Origin: Hymenobacter busanensis | GTDB taxonomy: Bacteria; Bacteroidota; Bacteroidia; Cytophagales; Hymenobacteraceae | Assembly: GCF_008727865.1 (NCBI RefSeq) | Contig: NZ_VTWU01000004.1 | Location: 186,001 to 250,000, forward strand | DNA: 64,000 nt | Direction: 5' to 3' | In this document: positions 37,425 to 47,054 of the stretch, in pieces | Numbering within the stretch: the stretch's first letter is position 1 | How the letters are laid out: every line of letters starts with the position of its first letter | Made by a program: the position numbers and the translations under genes | Notes under the pieces: model-generated | What the model saw: only the letters and a program-made list of their open reading frames with translations | What the model was told of the DNA's origin: nothing | Databases searched by the model: none

Positions 37425-37991
37425 TTACTTCACGTTCACCACGTTCATGGCCCGCTCGATGCCCAGCGTGCCGAAGGCCAATACCGCATCGGCCGCTTTT
37501 TCCAGGCGCAAGGGCAGGTCAATCAGTTCGTCGGCCGAAAAGGGGCTGAGCACGTAGTCGACCTGCCGGCCCTTGGAGAAGCTGGAGTCGATGCCGAAGC
37601 GCAGGCGGGCGTATTCGTCGGAGCCGAGGGTTTCCTGGATGTGCTTCAGGCCATTCTGCCCGCCAGCCGAGCCTTTGCCCTTCAAGCGCAGCTTGCCGAA
37701 GGGCAGGGCCAGATCGTCGGTGACGACGAGCATCTGCTCCTTTTCCAGCTTGAGCGTGCTGAGCCAGTGGGCGGCGGCCTTGCCGCTCAGGTTCATGTAG
37801 GTGGTGGGCTTCACCAGCACAAAGGTTTTGCCCTTGTGCTTGATTTCGGTGGTGAAGGCGTGGCGGCCCAGCGCCCACGGGGCGGCCTCAAACTTGCGGG
37901 CTAGGAAGTCGCCCACCATAAAGCCCACGTTGTGCCGCGTATCGGCGTATTCCGGCCCGATGTTGCCCAGGCAGAGAATCAGAAATTTCAT
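37425..37991 (-). CDS. pth: Peptidyl-tRNA hydrolase
   Basis: 188 aa, releases peptides from stalled peptidyl-tRNA. N-terminal LILCLGNIGPEYADTRHNVG contains catalytic His20 and Asn10; KPTTYMNLSG and DDLALPFGKLRLKGKGSAGG complete the family blocks. It follows rplY in the same direction, the standard Bacteroidota order, but a hairpin lies between them. Confidence 0.96.
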   Translation of the reverse strand: MKFLILCLGNIGPEYADTRHNVGFMVGDFLARKFEAAPWALGRHAFTTEIKHKGKTFVLVKPTTYMNLSGKAAAHWLSTLKLEKEQMLVVTDDLALPFGKLRLKGKGSAGGQNGLKHIQETLGSDEYARLRFGIDSSFSKGRQVDYVLSPFSADELIDLPLRLEKAADAVLAFGTLGIERAMNVVNVK

Positions 37992-38020
37992 AGTCGGGTG
38001 CGTAGTCGGCTGCTAACGTA

Positions 38021-38057
38021 AAAAATCCTGCCCCGCCGCAAGGCGAAGCAGGATTTT
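38021..38057 (-). terminator. Terminator after rplY
   Basis: AAAATCCTGC (38022-38031) pairs with GCAGGATTTT (38048-38057), with an inner CGCC/GGCG extension. It lies between rplY and pth, so it may attenuate read-through into pth. Confidence 0.75.
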
Positions 38058-38079
38058 CTCTTTCGATAGCGCGAAAAAC

Positions 38080-38652
38080 CTATTTCTCGGCTTGCAGCTG
38101 GCCTTTCAGCGCACGCGGGATGGTTACCGTAGCAATGGGAGCCAGCGGGTTCGTCAGGATGGTGTAGTTCTCGGGCTGCACCTTGTTTACCTTGATCGAC
38201 TTGCCCAGGGCCAGGTCCGAAATGTCCACCTTCACGTAGTCGGGCAGGTTGTCGGCCGTAGCCTTCACTTTCAGCTTGCGCAGCTTGCTCACGAGCTTGC
38301 CACCGGCCAGTACGCCCGGCGAAACGCCTACGAACTGAATCGGAATGTCCATCTTCACTTCTTTGCCGTCTTGCAGCAGCAGGAAGTCCACGTGCAGCAG
38401 CATTTCGTTCACGGGGTGGAACTGGGCGTCCTGCACGATGGCGCGGTAGGTGTCGCCTTCAATGTTCAGGTCCACAATGTGCACCTCGGGGGTGTACAGC
38501 AACTCGCGGAACAGGATGGCCGGAACCGAAAAATGCACTTGCTCGTCGCCGCCGTACAGCACGCACGGAACTTGCGAGTCGAGGCGCAACGCCTTGGCAT
38601 CTTTCTTACCGAGATTCGCTCTTTTAAACCCTACAATCTCGAGGCTTTTCAT
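38080..38652 (-). CDS. rplY: 50S ribosomal protein L25 (Ctc type)
   Basis: 190-aa long form of L25 that binds 5S rRNA, with the N-terminal 5S-binding domain (about 1-90) and the C-terminal TL5/Ctc domain (GVLAGGKLVSKLRKLKVKA). Length and order rplY-pth are typical. The ATG at 38652 overlaps the stop of a small membrane-protein frame by 4 nt; a TACCTTTG box 81 nt upstream suggests its own promoter inside that frame. Confidence 0.95.
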   Translation of the reverse strand: MKSLEIVGFKRANLGKKDAKALRLDSQVPCVLYGGDEQVHFSVPAILFRELLYTPEVHIVDLNIEGDTYRAIVQDAQFHPVNEMLLHVDFLLLQDGKEVKMDIPIQFVGVSPGVLAGGKLVSKLRKLKVKATADNLPDYVKVDISDLALGKSIKVNKVQPENYTILTNPLAPIATVTIPRALKGQLQAEK

Positions 38653-39014
38653 ACTACTGGTGTGTGAAGGTGAGGCCGGAATAAAGGCCTTGAAATGAAA
38701 CGATTCTGCGGACCAGTGGGGTCAGCAGGGCCGCAAAGGTACGCGGATAGTTTGGGAATAGAAAGCGTCCCGAACAAGGCACCCCCGCCACCTTGGCGCC
38801 GCTCTTGGTCGGCGGGCGTGTCGGGACCACCCAGTGCGAGTATCAGCAGCAGCCCCAGAAGCAGGAAAACGGCGCAGCCGAGGCCAATCAAGGCCAGGAG
38901 CAGCCGCAGGAACCCCTGCCCAAACGAATGGGCCGAAAACACCCAGTTCAGCCCAACGAGCAAGGCTAGAAACAAAGCCCCGCCAACGGCTAAAACGATA
39001 TACGGTTCGGCCAT
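38649..39014 (-). CDS. Putative small membrane protein
   Basis: Open frame of 121 aa. The first 65 residues carry two hydrophobic helices (VLAVGGALFLALLVGLNWVF and LLALIGLGCAVFLLLGLLLI). The last 35 residues (from about LSAYLCGPADPTGP) are unlike a protein and coincide with the promoter/leader of rplY, so the true product may be shorter in function or the stop may have drifted downstream. Confidence is moderate for this reason. The ATG is 27 nt after the stop of prs-direction sequence on the same strand. Confidence 0.5.
   Translation of the reverse strand: MAEPYIVLAVGGALFLALLVGLNWVFSAHSFGQGFLRLLLALIGLGCAVFLLLGLLLILALGGPDTPADQERRQGGGGALFGTLSIPKLSAYLCGPADPTGPQNRFISRPLFRPHLHTPVV
38734..38741 (-). 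promoter_or_regulatory. Candidate -7 box of rplY
   Basis: TACCTTTG on the minus strand, a full match to TAnnTTTG, 81 nt before the rplY ATG. About 19-20 nt upstream lies only a degenerate TTTC. Confidence 0.5.
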
Positions 39015-39041
39015 TGCGGGGCTTCGGGGGCGTGGGCCGGC

Positions 39042-39971
39042 TTAATTAAACAACGAGCTGATCGACTCGTGCGTCACCACGTTGCGAATGGCGCGGGCAA
39101 ACAGCTCGGCCAACGAAATGACGCGGATTTTGTGGTTCTGCTCGCGCAACGGAATCGTGTCGGTCACAATCAGCTCTTCCAGCGACGAGTTGCGGATTCG
39201 CTCGTGAGCCGGGCCGCTGAGCACCGCGTGCGTTACCACCGCGCGCACCGATTTGGCGCCGCGCTCCAGAAGCAAATCGGCCGCCTTGCAGATGGTGCCG
39301 GCCGTGTCCACAATGTCATCCACGAGCACCACGTTCATGCCCGTCACGTCGCCAATCACCTGCATCGACGCAATTTCGTTGGCTCGCAGGCGCATCTTGT
39401 CACAGACCACGATTTCGGCGCCGAACTTCTTGGCGAATGCGCGCGTGCGCACCACCCCGCCCACGTCGGGCGAGGCGAAAATCAGGTTGTCGAGGTCGAG
39501 CGACTTGATGTAGGGCGCCGATACCGTGGAGCCGTCGAGGTGGTCGACGGGAATGTCGAAAAAGCCCTGAATCTGGCCCGCGTGCAGGTCGCAGGTCATC
39601 AGGCGGTCGGTGCCCACGCTCTGCACAAAATCGGCCACTACTTTGGCCCCGATGCTCACGCGCGGCTTGTCTTTGCGGTCCTGTCGGGCGTAGCCGAAGT
39701 AGGGCATCACCACGCACACCGAGGCCGCCGAGGCGCGCTTGGCCGCGTCCACCATCAGCATCAGCTCCATCAGGTTTTCGGCCGGCGGGTTGGTGCTCTG
39801 AATCAGGAACACCGCGCAGCCGCGCACGCTCTCGTTGAACGAGGGCCCGAGTTCGGTATCGGCGAAGCGCTGGATGCTAAGGTCGCCGAGCGGCTGGCCG
39901 TAGGCTTCGGCAATGTGCTGGCCGAGTTCGGCGGAGGCGTTGCCCGCAAAAATTTTTACTCGCTGAGACAT
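39042..39971 (-). CDS. prs: Ribose-phosphate pyrophosphokinase
   Basis: 309 aa, makes PRPP from ribose-5-phosphate and ATP. The ATP/Mg region PYFGYARQDRKDKPRVSIGAK with the flexible catalytic loop (RVSIGAK), CDLHAGQIQGFFDIPVD, and the PRPP-binding loop VVLVDDIVDTAGT are complete. Start at 39971 (MSQRVKIFAGNAS) fits the family; the frame opens at 40037. It is downstream of tRNA-Gln in the same direction, with a strong hairpin (40011-40061) between them. Confidence 0.96.
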   Translation of the reverse strand: MSQRVKIFAGNASAELGQHIAEAYGQPLGDLSIQRFADTELGPSFNESVRGCAVFLIQSTNPPAENLMELMLMVDAAKRASAASVCVVMPYFGYARQDRKDKPRVSIGAKVVADFVQSVGTDRLMTCDLHAGQIQGFFDIPVDHLDGSTVSAPYIKSLDLDNLIFASPDVGGVVRTRAFAKKFGAEIVVCDKMRLRANEIASMQVIGDVTGMNVVLVDDIVDTAGTICKAADLLLERGAKSVRAVVTHAVLSGPAHERIRNSSLEELIVTDTIPLREQNHKIRVISLAELFARAIRNVVTHESISSLFN

Positions 39972-40010
39972 GGAGAAGAAAAATCTGAACGTGGAGAGAC
40001 AGGCGGAAAA

Positions 40011-40061
40011 AGCGAAAGGCGCCGGCTCCACTCGCAATTGAGGGGGCCAGCGCCTTTCGCT
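40011..40061 (-). terminator. Terminator after tRNA-Gln
   Basis: AGCGAAAGGCGC (40011-40022) pairs with GCGCCTTTCGCT (40050-40061), extended by GGCTCC/GGGGCC in the inside; on the minus strand it is followed by TTTTCC. Confidence 0.8.
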
Positions 40062-40070
40062 GTACTTACG

Positions 40071-40143
40071 TTGTCCGACCAGGGCTCGAACCTGGACTTT
40101 CTTGAATCAAAATCAAGCGTGTTGCCAGTTACACCATCGGACA
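40071..40143 (-). tRNA. tRNA-Gln (anticodon TTG)
   Basis: 73-nt cloverleaf on the minus strand. Acceptor TGTCCGA (40137-40143) pairs with TCGGACA (40072-40078) with discriminator A at 40071. The anticodon arm is CTTGA-TTTTGAT-TCAAG, giving anticodon TTG (reads CAA/CAG). The T-arm contains GGTTCGAGCC. CCA is not encoded. Confidence 0.95.
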
Positions 40144-40173
40144 AAATCCCAAGCGGTGTCCCGTTTGGGTTTG

Positions 40174-40204
40174 CAAATGTACTACCGTTTCGGGCGGCTC
40201 CAAA
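40174..40204 (-). promoter_or_regulatory. Promoter of tRNA-Gln (TTTG-N19-TAcaTTTG)
   Basis: On the minus strand TTTG (40204-40201), exactly 19 nt, then TACATTTG (40181-40174). This is the Bacteroidota -33/-7 promoter in full, 30 nt before the tRNA 5' end. Confidence 0.8.
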
Positions 40205-40303
40205 TTTTCGTTGAAATAATTTTTCGGGGGAAAGGCCTCCATCAGCCCAAAAAGCGGCTTTTGCCGGTGATTTTCAGCGCGAAAAGTTTCCGTCGCGTTC
40301 AGG

Positions 40304-40335
40304 TTTGCCCATGCGGCGACTGGTCCGTACTTTTG
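40304..40335 (+). promoter_or_regulatory. Promoter of atpD (TTTG-N20-TAcTTTTG)
   Basis: TTTG at 40304-40307, 20 nt, then TACTTTTG at 40328-40335, 38 nt before the atpD ATG. A full match to the Bacteroidota promoter. Confidence 0.78.
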
Positions 40336-40343
40336 CGGCCTGA

Positions 40344-41879
<1,536 letters not shown>

Positions 41880-41883
41880 ATTT

Positions 41884-41977
41884 CTAATGTGGGGAATGTG
41901 CTGATGTGGGAAATGTGAAAAATGACTTTCACACTACCCCCAGCACATTCATCACATTTCCACATTTCTCACATTAG
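41884..41977. repeat. Word-built inverted repeat between atpD and atpC
   Basis: The 103-nt gap is filled by reiterated AATGTG words that form an imperfect inverted repeat. CTAATGTG (41884-41891) pairs with CACATTAG (41970-41977), and AATGTGCTG (41895-41903) with CAGCACATT (41941-41949); a centre of about 37 nt contains further matches. It has no coding potential and no T-tract. Confidence 0.75.
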
Positions 41978-41982
41978 AAGCC

Positions 41983-42228
41983 ATGCGTTTAGAAATCATC
42001 ACGCCGGACCGCCAGGTGTTTGCGGGCGAAGTTTCTTCGGCCATCTTCCCGGGCGCCGACGGCCAGTTTGAAGTGCTCAACAACCACGCCCCGCTCATCA
42101 GCGCACTGCAGGCGGGCGAGGTGCGCGTGACCAGCGCCGCCGGCCGCGAGTCGTTCCAGGTAACGGGCGGCGTGGTGGAAGTGCTGCGCAACAACGTCGT
42201 GGTTTTGGCCGAGTCGGTGTTGGCATAA
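41983..42228 (+). CDS. atpC: F1 ATP synthase subunit epsilon
   Basis: 81 aa, only the N-terminal beta-sandwich (LEIITPDRQVFAGEVSSAIF, then NNHAPLISALQAGEVRVT); the C-terminal helical hairpin of E. coli epsilon is absent, as common in Bacteroidota. Follows atpD across a palindromic spacer. Confidence 0.95.
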   Translation: MRLEIITPDRQVFAGEVSSAIFPGADGQFEVLNNHAPLISALQAGEVRVTSAAGRESFQVTGGVVEVLRNNVVVLAESVLA

Positions 42229-42251
42229 CGCTTCAACAAACCCAAGCCAGG

Positions 42252-42282
42252 AAAGCCTCTTCCCACCGGAAGAGGCTTTTTT
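42252..42282 (+). terminator. Terminator after atpC
   Basis: AAAGCCTCTTCC (42252-42263) pairs with GGAAGAGGCTTT (42268-42279) followed by T-run to 42282. Confidence 0.9.
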
Positions 42283-42396
42283 GTTGGCTTCGCCGCAGGT
42301 CAACGCACCCAAAGAAGCAGCGAATGGTAAGTGCTGCCAGCAAATTGTGGCGTCTGCTGCCGACCTTGCCCGGCACTTACTACTTCCCTCTGCCTC

Positions 42397-43521
42397 ATGC
42401 CGCCGCTCACCGACCCGCTTGCCGCCATCGAGAACATCTACACGCCCCGGCAGCGCCACGTATTGCTCATTGCTTCGTTGCTGGGGCTGGGCGGGTTGAT
42501 GCTGCTGGGCTTGGCGCAGTACCTGACGGCGTTTTTGGGTGCGGGCATTCTGTTTGTGGTATTCCGGCCGTGGTGGCTGGCGCTGGTCCACCGCCGCCGC
42601 TGGAACCGTCGGCTGGTGGCGGTGCTGCTGCTGCTGGTGACGGTGGTGGTACTCATCATTCCGTTTGTGGCACTGAGCACGTTGCTCATCGACCGGCTGG
42701 TGGCTTTTGCCCGTCGCCCCGAGCTGATTATGGATGTACTGCACAAGCTGGAACACGCCACCGGCTTTCAAATTATCGGCAGGCAGAACGTGCAGCAGAT
42801 CCTGCAGCAGGTGGCGCGTCAAGTGAGCAGCTGGGTGCCCAGCCTGGCGACTGGCACGCTCAATTTCTTGGTGATTGTGGGCCTGATGCTCTTCACCATG
42901 TACTACCTCTTTATGCAGGAGACGTACTTTTTGCTGGGGCTGCGCCGCTACCTGCCCTTTCGCAGCGACACGCTCACCGAACTGGGCGACTCGCTGCGAA
43001 ACAACGTAAACGCCAACGTGCTGGGTCAGGTGGTGGTGTCGCTGGTGCAGAGTATTCTCACGGGGCTTACGCTGTGGGTTTTTGCGGTGCCCGACCCGTT
43101 TTTCTGGGGAGTAGTGGCTTTTTTCATGGCGTTTTTGCCCGTGTTGGGCACGCCTCTGGTGTGGGGGCCCGCGGCACTGTACCAGTTTTCGCAGGGCAAC
43201 GTCGGGCAGGCCATCGGCATTTTGCTGGTGGGGCTGGTGGTCATTATCAACGTCGACAACTTGCTGCGCATCGTGCTGGCCAAGCGCATGGGTGATATTC
43301 ACCCACTGGTGACGCTGGTGGGCCTGGTGCTGGGCGTGGAAATCTTCGGCATCATCGGCCTTGTGGTGGGGCCACTGTTGGTGTCGTATTTCCTGGTGCT
43401 GATGGAAGTGTTTCGGCGTGAGAATCGGGCGGCCAAAGCGGCCAAGAAAGCCCACGCCAAGCCTGTTGGCGGCAACTCCGGCAGCAGTTTGCCAAACGCT
43501 TCGGGACCTGCTGGCGCCTGA
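42397..43521 (+). CDS. AI-2E/PerM family transporter
   Basis: 374-aa inner-membrane protein with about eight helices. Hydrophobic blocks include HVLLIASLLGLGGLMLLGLA, VVLIIPFVALSTLLIDRLVA and GVVAFFMAFLPVLGTPLVWG; the last corresponds to the conserved PxxG segment of the AI-2E (UPF0118/PerM) family. It ends with a hydrophilic Lys/Ala tail. Members export varied small molecules; the substrate is not known. The start at 42397 (MPPLTDPLAAIENIY) is preferred to 42331. Confidence 0.85.
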   Translation: MPPLTDPLAAIENIYTPRQRHVLLIASLLGLGGLMLLGLAQYLTAFLGAGILFVVFRPWWLALVHRRRWNRRLVAVLLLLVTVVVLIIPFVALSTLLIDRLVAFARRPELIMDVLHKLEHATGFQIIGRQNVQQILQQVARQVSSWVPSLATGTLNFLVIVGLMLFTMYYLFMQETYFLLGLRRYLPFRSDTLTELGDSLRNNVNANVLGQVVVSLVQSILTGLTLWVFAVPDPFFWGVVAFFMAFLPVLGTPLVWGPAALYQFSQGNVGQAIGILLVGLVVIINVDNLLRIVLAKRMGDIHPLVTLVGLVLGVEIFGIIGLVVGPLLVSYFLVLMEVFRRENRAAKAAKKAHAKPVGGNSGSSLPNASGPAGA

Positions 43522-43636
43522 GCAGCGGAATAAGCCGGGGTGCGGAAAACCGTGGCGTGGGCAGTAGCTTGCGCTGCCGAAGAGCCGCCGGCTTTTCTTT
43601 ATGCCCAGTTGTTCGCCTGCTCCCCGTTCGTCGCCG

Positions 43637-44764
43637 ATGACCACCATCAACCCGAAAATCACCCCGATCTACCAAACCTCGGTTTTCAAGTTTGAGGACC
43701 TCGACGAGCTAAACCAGTATTTCGACGAGCCCGGCAGCCGCTACCTCTACTCGCGCAACGGCAACCCCAATTCCGACGAGCTGGCCGCGGCCATCAGCCA
43801 GCTGGAAGGCGGCGCGGGCGCAGTGGCTACGTCGTCGGGCATGTCGGCCATTTTCGCGTCGATATTGGCCTACTGCCAGAGCGGCGACCATGTGCTGTGT
43901 GCCGCCGATATCTACGGCGGCTCGGCGGCGCTGCTCAACACGGAGCTGAGCCGCATGGGCATCACGGTGACGTACGTGCCCTTCGAGCAGCTCTACGATT
44001 TGCAGCCGTTTCAGCAGCCCACCACGCGCCTGCTGCTGGCCGAAACCATCAGCAACCCGCTGCTGCGCGTGGCCGATTTGCGCCGCCTCGCTTCGCACTG
44101 CCACGACCTCGGCCTGAAGCTCGTCGTCGACAACACCTTCGCTACGCCGCTGCTCACCCAGCCGCTGGCCCTGGGCGCCGACATCAGCCTGCACAGTGTG
44201 ACCAAGTACCTGGCAGGCCACAGCGACGTGACGGCCGGCGCTGCCGTGGCGGCCGACCCCGAAGTGGCGGCCCGTCTCAAGCAAATCGGGGTGTTCTACG
44301 GCCTCACGCTAAGCCCTATGGAGAGCTGGTTGGCCGTGCGCGGGCTGAAAACCCTGCGCCTGCGGGTGCGCGAGCATTGCCATAACGCCCAGGCCGTGGC
44401 CGATATGCTCACGCAGCACCCCGCCGTGCGCGCCGTGTACTACCCCGGCCTGCCCACGCACGCGCAGCACGCGCTGGCCGCCGAGCAGGGCAACGGGCTG
44501 TTTGGCGGCATGCTGTCGATTCTGCTCGCCGACGACCAGGAAGTAGTCAGCCAATTTATGCGCCGCAGCCAGCGGTTCCCGTTTGCGCCCTCGTTGGCCG
44601 GCGTCGATTCGTCGTTGTCGTACCCGCTCGGTACCTCGCACCGCGCCCTCACGCCGGAGCAGCAGCGCGACCTGGGCATTACCGTGGGGCTGGTGCGGCT
44701 GTCGGTGGGCATCGAGCCGGCGGAGGAACTGGTGGACGATTTGCGGCAGGCACTGGACGCGTAA
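43637..44764 (+). CDS. Cys/Met-metabolism PLP-dependent enzyme (cystathionine gamma-synthase/lyase type)
   Basis: 375 aa of the trans-sulfuration enzyme family. Visible motifs: Y38-S-R40 (YSRNGNPNSDEL), AVATSSGMSAIF, LVVDNTFATPLL, and the PLP Schiff-base Lys190 in SLHSVTKYLAGHSDVTAG. The end (SVGIEPAEELVDDLRQALDA) is intact. Which reaction it catalyses (synthase, beta- or gamma-lyase) is not decidable from these motifs. The start at 43637 (MTTINPKITPIYQTS) is near family N-termini; an in-frame ATG at 43601 would add 12 residues. Confidence 0.92.
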   Translation: MTTINPKITPIYQTSVFKFEDLDELNQYFDEPGSRYLYSRNGNPNSDELAAAISQLEGGAGAVATSSGMSAIFASILAYCQSGDHVLCAADIYGGSAALLNTELSRMGITVTYVPFEQLYDLQPFQQPTTRLLLAETISNPLLRVADLRRLASHCHDLGLKLVVDNTFATPLLTQPLALGADISLHSVTKYLAGHSDVTAGAAVAADPEVAARLKQIGVFYGLTLSPMESWLAVRGLKTLRLRVREHCHNAQAVADMLTQHPAVRAVYYPGLPTHAQHALAAEQGNGLFGGMLSILLADDQEVVSQFMRRSQRFPFAPSLAGVDSSLSYPLGTSHRALTPEQQRDLGITVGLVRLSVGIEPAEELVDDLRQALDA

Positions 44765-44828
44765 ACGGCCCGCACAACAGCACCAGTGCTTCGTCGCCGG
44801 TTTGCAAAGCTGATAACGCAGAACGCTG

Positions 44829-45194
44829 ATGGATAAGGAAAGCATCGCGCCTCTGATTGCCTTGGCGGGCATATGCGGGCTGAGCCTGGTAATAGCCTGG
44901 GTAACGCGCTACCATCCGCCCCGGCAGATCAACTTATTATACGGCTACCGCACGACGCGCTCCATGCGCACGCCCGCTACCTGGCAGGAAGCCAATACTT
45001 ACTTCGCGCACTATTTCTGGCGGCTGAGCTGGACGCTGCCGGTGCTGGCTGCTACGGCCTACTTACTGCTCGGCGACGCGCGTGCCCTGGTGGTGCTGCT
45101 AGCCGGCTGGGTGCTGGGCCTGCTGATTGGCGTGGTGCGCACGGAGCGCCGCTTGAAACGCCTTTTCGACGACAACGGACAGCCTCGCAACTAA
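44829..45194 (+). CDS. SdpI-family membrane protein
   Basis: 121 aa with three hydrophobic helices (IAPLIALAGICGLSLVIAWV, LSWTLPVLAATAYLLLG, LVVLLAGWVLGLLIGVV). The loop YGYRTTRSMRTPATWQEAN is the SdpI signature (YGYRT-RSM ... W..AN). In Bacillus SdpI gives immunity to the SdpC toxin; in Bacteroidota most homologues have no known toxin partner, and none is seen here. It lies 64 nt after the PLP enzyme gene and may share its transcript. Confidence 0.85.
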   Translation: MDKESIAPLIALAGICGLSLVIAWVTRYHPPRQINLLYGYRTTRSMRTPATWQEANTYFAHYFWRLSWTLPVLAATAYLLLGDARALVVLLAGWVLGLLIGVVRTERRLKRLFDDNGQPRN

Positions 45195-45220
45195 CAGAAG
45201 TTCCAAGGCAGCTGAGTAGA

Positions 45221-45412
45221 ATGAAAAAGTTTGTACTAGCTGCGTCGCCTTTTGTACTACTAGGCTCTTGTTTTATACTGCCGAATGAACTTTATGAGCT
45301 ATTCAGGCCGACTGAAGGCTTGATTAGAGCATCTCCTGCAGTGCCTTTACCACGCGCCGCACGTCCGTATCGGTCATCGACGAGCCCGAGGGCAGGCACA
45401 GGCCGCGGGTGA
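45221..45412 (+). CDS. Possible truncated lipoprotein, 63 aa
   Basis: ATG at 45221 starts MKKFVLAASPFVLLGSC, a lipoprotein signal with lipobox LLGSC (Cys17). After about residue 37 (position 45330) the frame runs antisense into the end of the DegT-type gene and becomes low-complexity Arg/Pro/Ser, stopping at 45412. The AT-rich signal coding differs from its surroundings. It may be the remnant of a lipoprotein gene cut off by the convergent operon, or a very short genuine one. Confidence 0.35.
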   Translation: MKKFVLAASPFVLLGSCFILPNELYELFRPTEGLIRASPAVPLPRAARPYRSSTSPRAGTGRG

Positions 45413-46463
45413 ACAAGTCGGCACAAACCTGGCCGCCGTATACTGCCGCCGAGGTGAAGAGCGGCTGCAGGTGCAGGGGTTTCCAGAGCGGGCGGCTTTC
45501 AATGTTGTGCGTTTCGAGGTGCTGGCGAAGCTCTTCGGGCGTGCGCTCGGTGTGCTCGGGCCGCAGCAGAATGGTGGTCAGCCAGCGGTTGGAGCGGGTG
45601 CCGGCCGGCTCGGTGGGGCCGACTTCCACCGCCGGCAGGTCGCGCATCAGTTCGTGGTAGAGCGCATAAATCTCGCGGCGTCGCTTCACGCGCTCTTCAA
45701 TCAGCTCCATCTGGCCGCGGCCGATGCCGGCCAGGATGTTGCTCAGTCGGTAGTTGTAGCCGACGGCGGAATGCTGGTAATACGGCGCGGGGTCTTTGGC
45801 CTGGGTGCTGAGCCAGCGGGCCTGCCGGGCGTATTCGCCGTTGTTGGTGAGCAGCGCTCCGCCGCCGCTGGTGGTAATGATCTTGTTGCCGTTGAACGAG
45901 AGCACCGCCACTTGCCCAAACGAGCCCAGCGCCTGCCCGCGGTGGCGCGAGCCAAGGGCTTCGGCTGCGTCTTCGAGAACTGGCACGCCGTATTCGGCGG
46001 CTATTTCGAGCAGCTCGGGCAGCAGCGCGGGCATGCCGTAGAGGTGCACGATAATGATGGCTTTGGCCTGCTTGCCCCGCCGGGCACGCTCTTCCAGCGC
46101 CTCGCGCAGCCGCATCGGGCACAGGTTCCAGGTGTTGGCTTCGCTGTCGATGAATACCGGCTGGGCGCCGAGGTAGCATACGGGGTTGGCCGTGGCCACG
46201 AAGGTGAACGAGGGCACCAGTACTTCGTCGCCGGGGCCAACGCCCAGCAGCTGCAGGCCCAGGTGAATGGCCGCCGTGCCCGACGACAAAGCCACGCAGT
46301 GCTGCGTGCCCACGTACTGGTTCAGGTCGCGCTCGAATCCGTCGATGTTGGGGCCGGCCGGGGCCACCCAGTTGTCTTCGATGGCTTTGTGGACGTAGTT
46401 CAGCTCGTGCCGGCCGAGGTGGGGCGGGGAGAGGTAGAGCCGGTCGTATTCGTCGCTGCGCAT
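45324..46463 (-). CDS. DegT/DnrJ/EryC1/StrS-family sugar aminotransferase (PglE-like)
   Basis: 379-aa PLP enzyme that aminates a keto-sugar nucleotide. PLP Lys194 in LSFNGNKIITTSGGG; further blocks ALSSGTAAIHLGLQLLGV, PSFTFVATANPVCYLG and VLEDAAEALGSRHRG match the C-4'' aminotransferases of bacillosamine-type pathways. It is the last gene of a four-gene minus-strand operon, 36 nt after the Coa1-like gene. Its partner gene products (PglD- and PglC-like) are just upstream; the dehydratase (PglF type) is not in the window. Confidence 0.9.
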   Translation of the reverse strand: MRSDEYDRLYLSPPHLGRHELNYVHKAIEDNWVAPAGPNIDGFERDLNQYVGTQHCVALSSGTAAIHLGLQLLGVGPGDEVLVPSFTFVATANPVCYLGAQPVFIDSEANTWNLCPMRLREALEERARRGKQAKAIIIVHLYGMPALLPELLEIAAEYGVPVLEDAAEALGSRHRGQALGSFGQVAVLSFNGNKIITTSGGGALLTNNGEYARQARWLSTQAKDPAPYYQHSAVGYNYRLSNILAGIGRGQMELIEERVKRRREIYALYHELMRDLPAVEVGPTEPAGTRSNRWLTTILLRPEHTERTPEELRQHLETHNIESRPLWKPLHLQPLFTSAAVYGGQVCADLFTRGLCLPSGSSMTDTDVRRVVKALQEML

Positions 46464-46499
46464 TAAGTAGGGGTTTTGATTGTGCAGAGCAGCTAGGGG

Positions 46500-47054
46500 C
46501 TATAGAAAATTGATTCTGCGTAACACCCAGGCCGAGTCGGTAGGGAGCTTGGAAAGGTCTGCGCGTATATCTCGAAACTCCTTGTCGCCTTTGGCTACCA
46601 GATAAAGACTGGCTTGGCCAGACTTGCCCTCGGCCGACGATTGGATATTCAGCTGGCCGGTGGGCCGAATGAACACGTCTTGCAGGCTCCCGATTTCCTG
46701 ACGAACGGCCAAGGAACGACCAATAGCACGCTTAGCAGCCGCGTAGGCGTCGCTTTGGGCCAGTGCAACCCACACAATAGAGATAATGAGCGCGAAAAAA
46801 CCGATCATAGCCAAGCCTAGCTTCTCCCCAATGACCTGTTTCTGCAGTGCCTGCCGGTGGTCGATGCGGTTTAGTAAATACAGAAAAGCCGTCAGCAGCA
46901 GCAAGCACCAGCCGACGGTCTGGCTTTCCCAGAAGAACGGAATTTTTAACCACCGACACAGGTAGCCATACAAGAGCAGTAGGATGGCGGCGGTTAGTAG
47001 TAGCCGGGTAGCCGGCCGCACAGAAGCCCAGAACGTAGCAAGTAGACCTTTCAT
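46500..47054 (-). CDS. Coa1-like membrane protein of unknown role
   Basis: 184 aa. Three N-terminal hydrophobic segments (up to about residue 115; LIISIVWVALAQSDAYAAAK) and a small soluble C-terminal domain (about 115-184: SDAYAAAKRAIGRSLAVRQEIG, then SGQASLYLVAKGDKEF and SAWVLRRINFL) whose layout, S-x-x-Y-x-x-A then a lone strand-rich fold ending near a Trp, resembles the cytochrome oxidase assembly factor Coa1 family. The assignment is weak. The ATG at 47054 overlaps the stop of the PglD-like gene by 4 nt, so it belongs to the sugar operon although its family is unrelated. Confidence 0.65.
   Translation of the reverse strand: MKGLLATFWASVRPATRLLLTAAILLLLYGYLCRWLKIPFFWESQTVGWCLLLLTAFLYLLNRIDHRQALQKQVIGEKLGLAMIGFFALIISIVWVALAQSDAYAAAKRAIGRSLAVRQEIGSLQDVFIRPTGQLNIQSSAEGKSGQASLYLVAKGDKEFRDIRADLSKLPTDSAWVLRRINFL

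Noticed and set aside
41989-43662. 557-codon minus-strand frame opposite the AI-2E-family gene
   Set aside because: His/Gln-rich shadow running through a terminator and several promoters; no family.
44829-45194. SdpI immunity partner of a toxin
   Set aside because: No SdpC-type toxin or sdpR gene is adjacent, and the short lipoprotein frame that follows does not resemble a toxin precursor.
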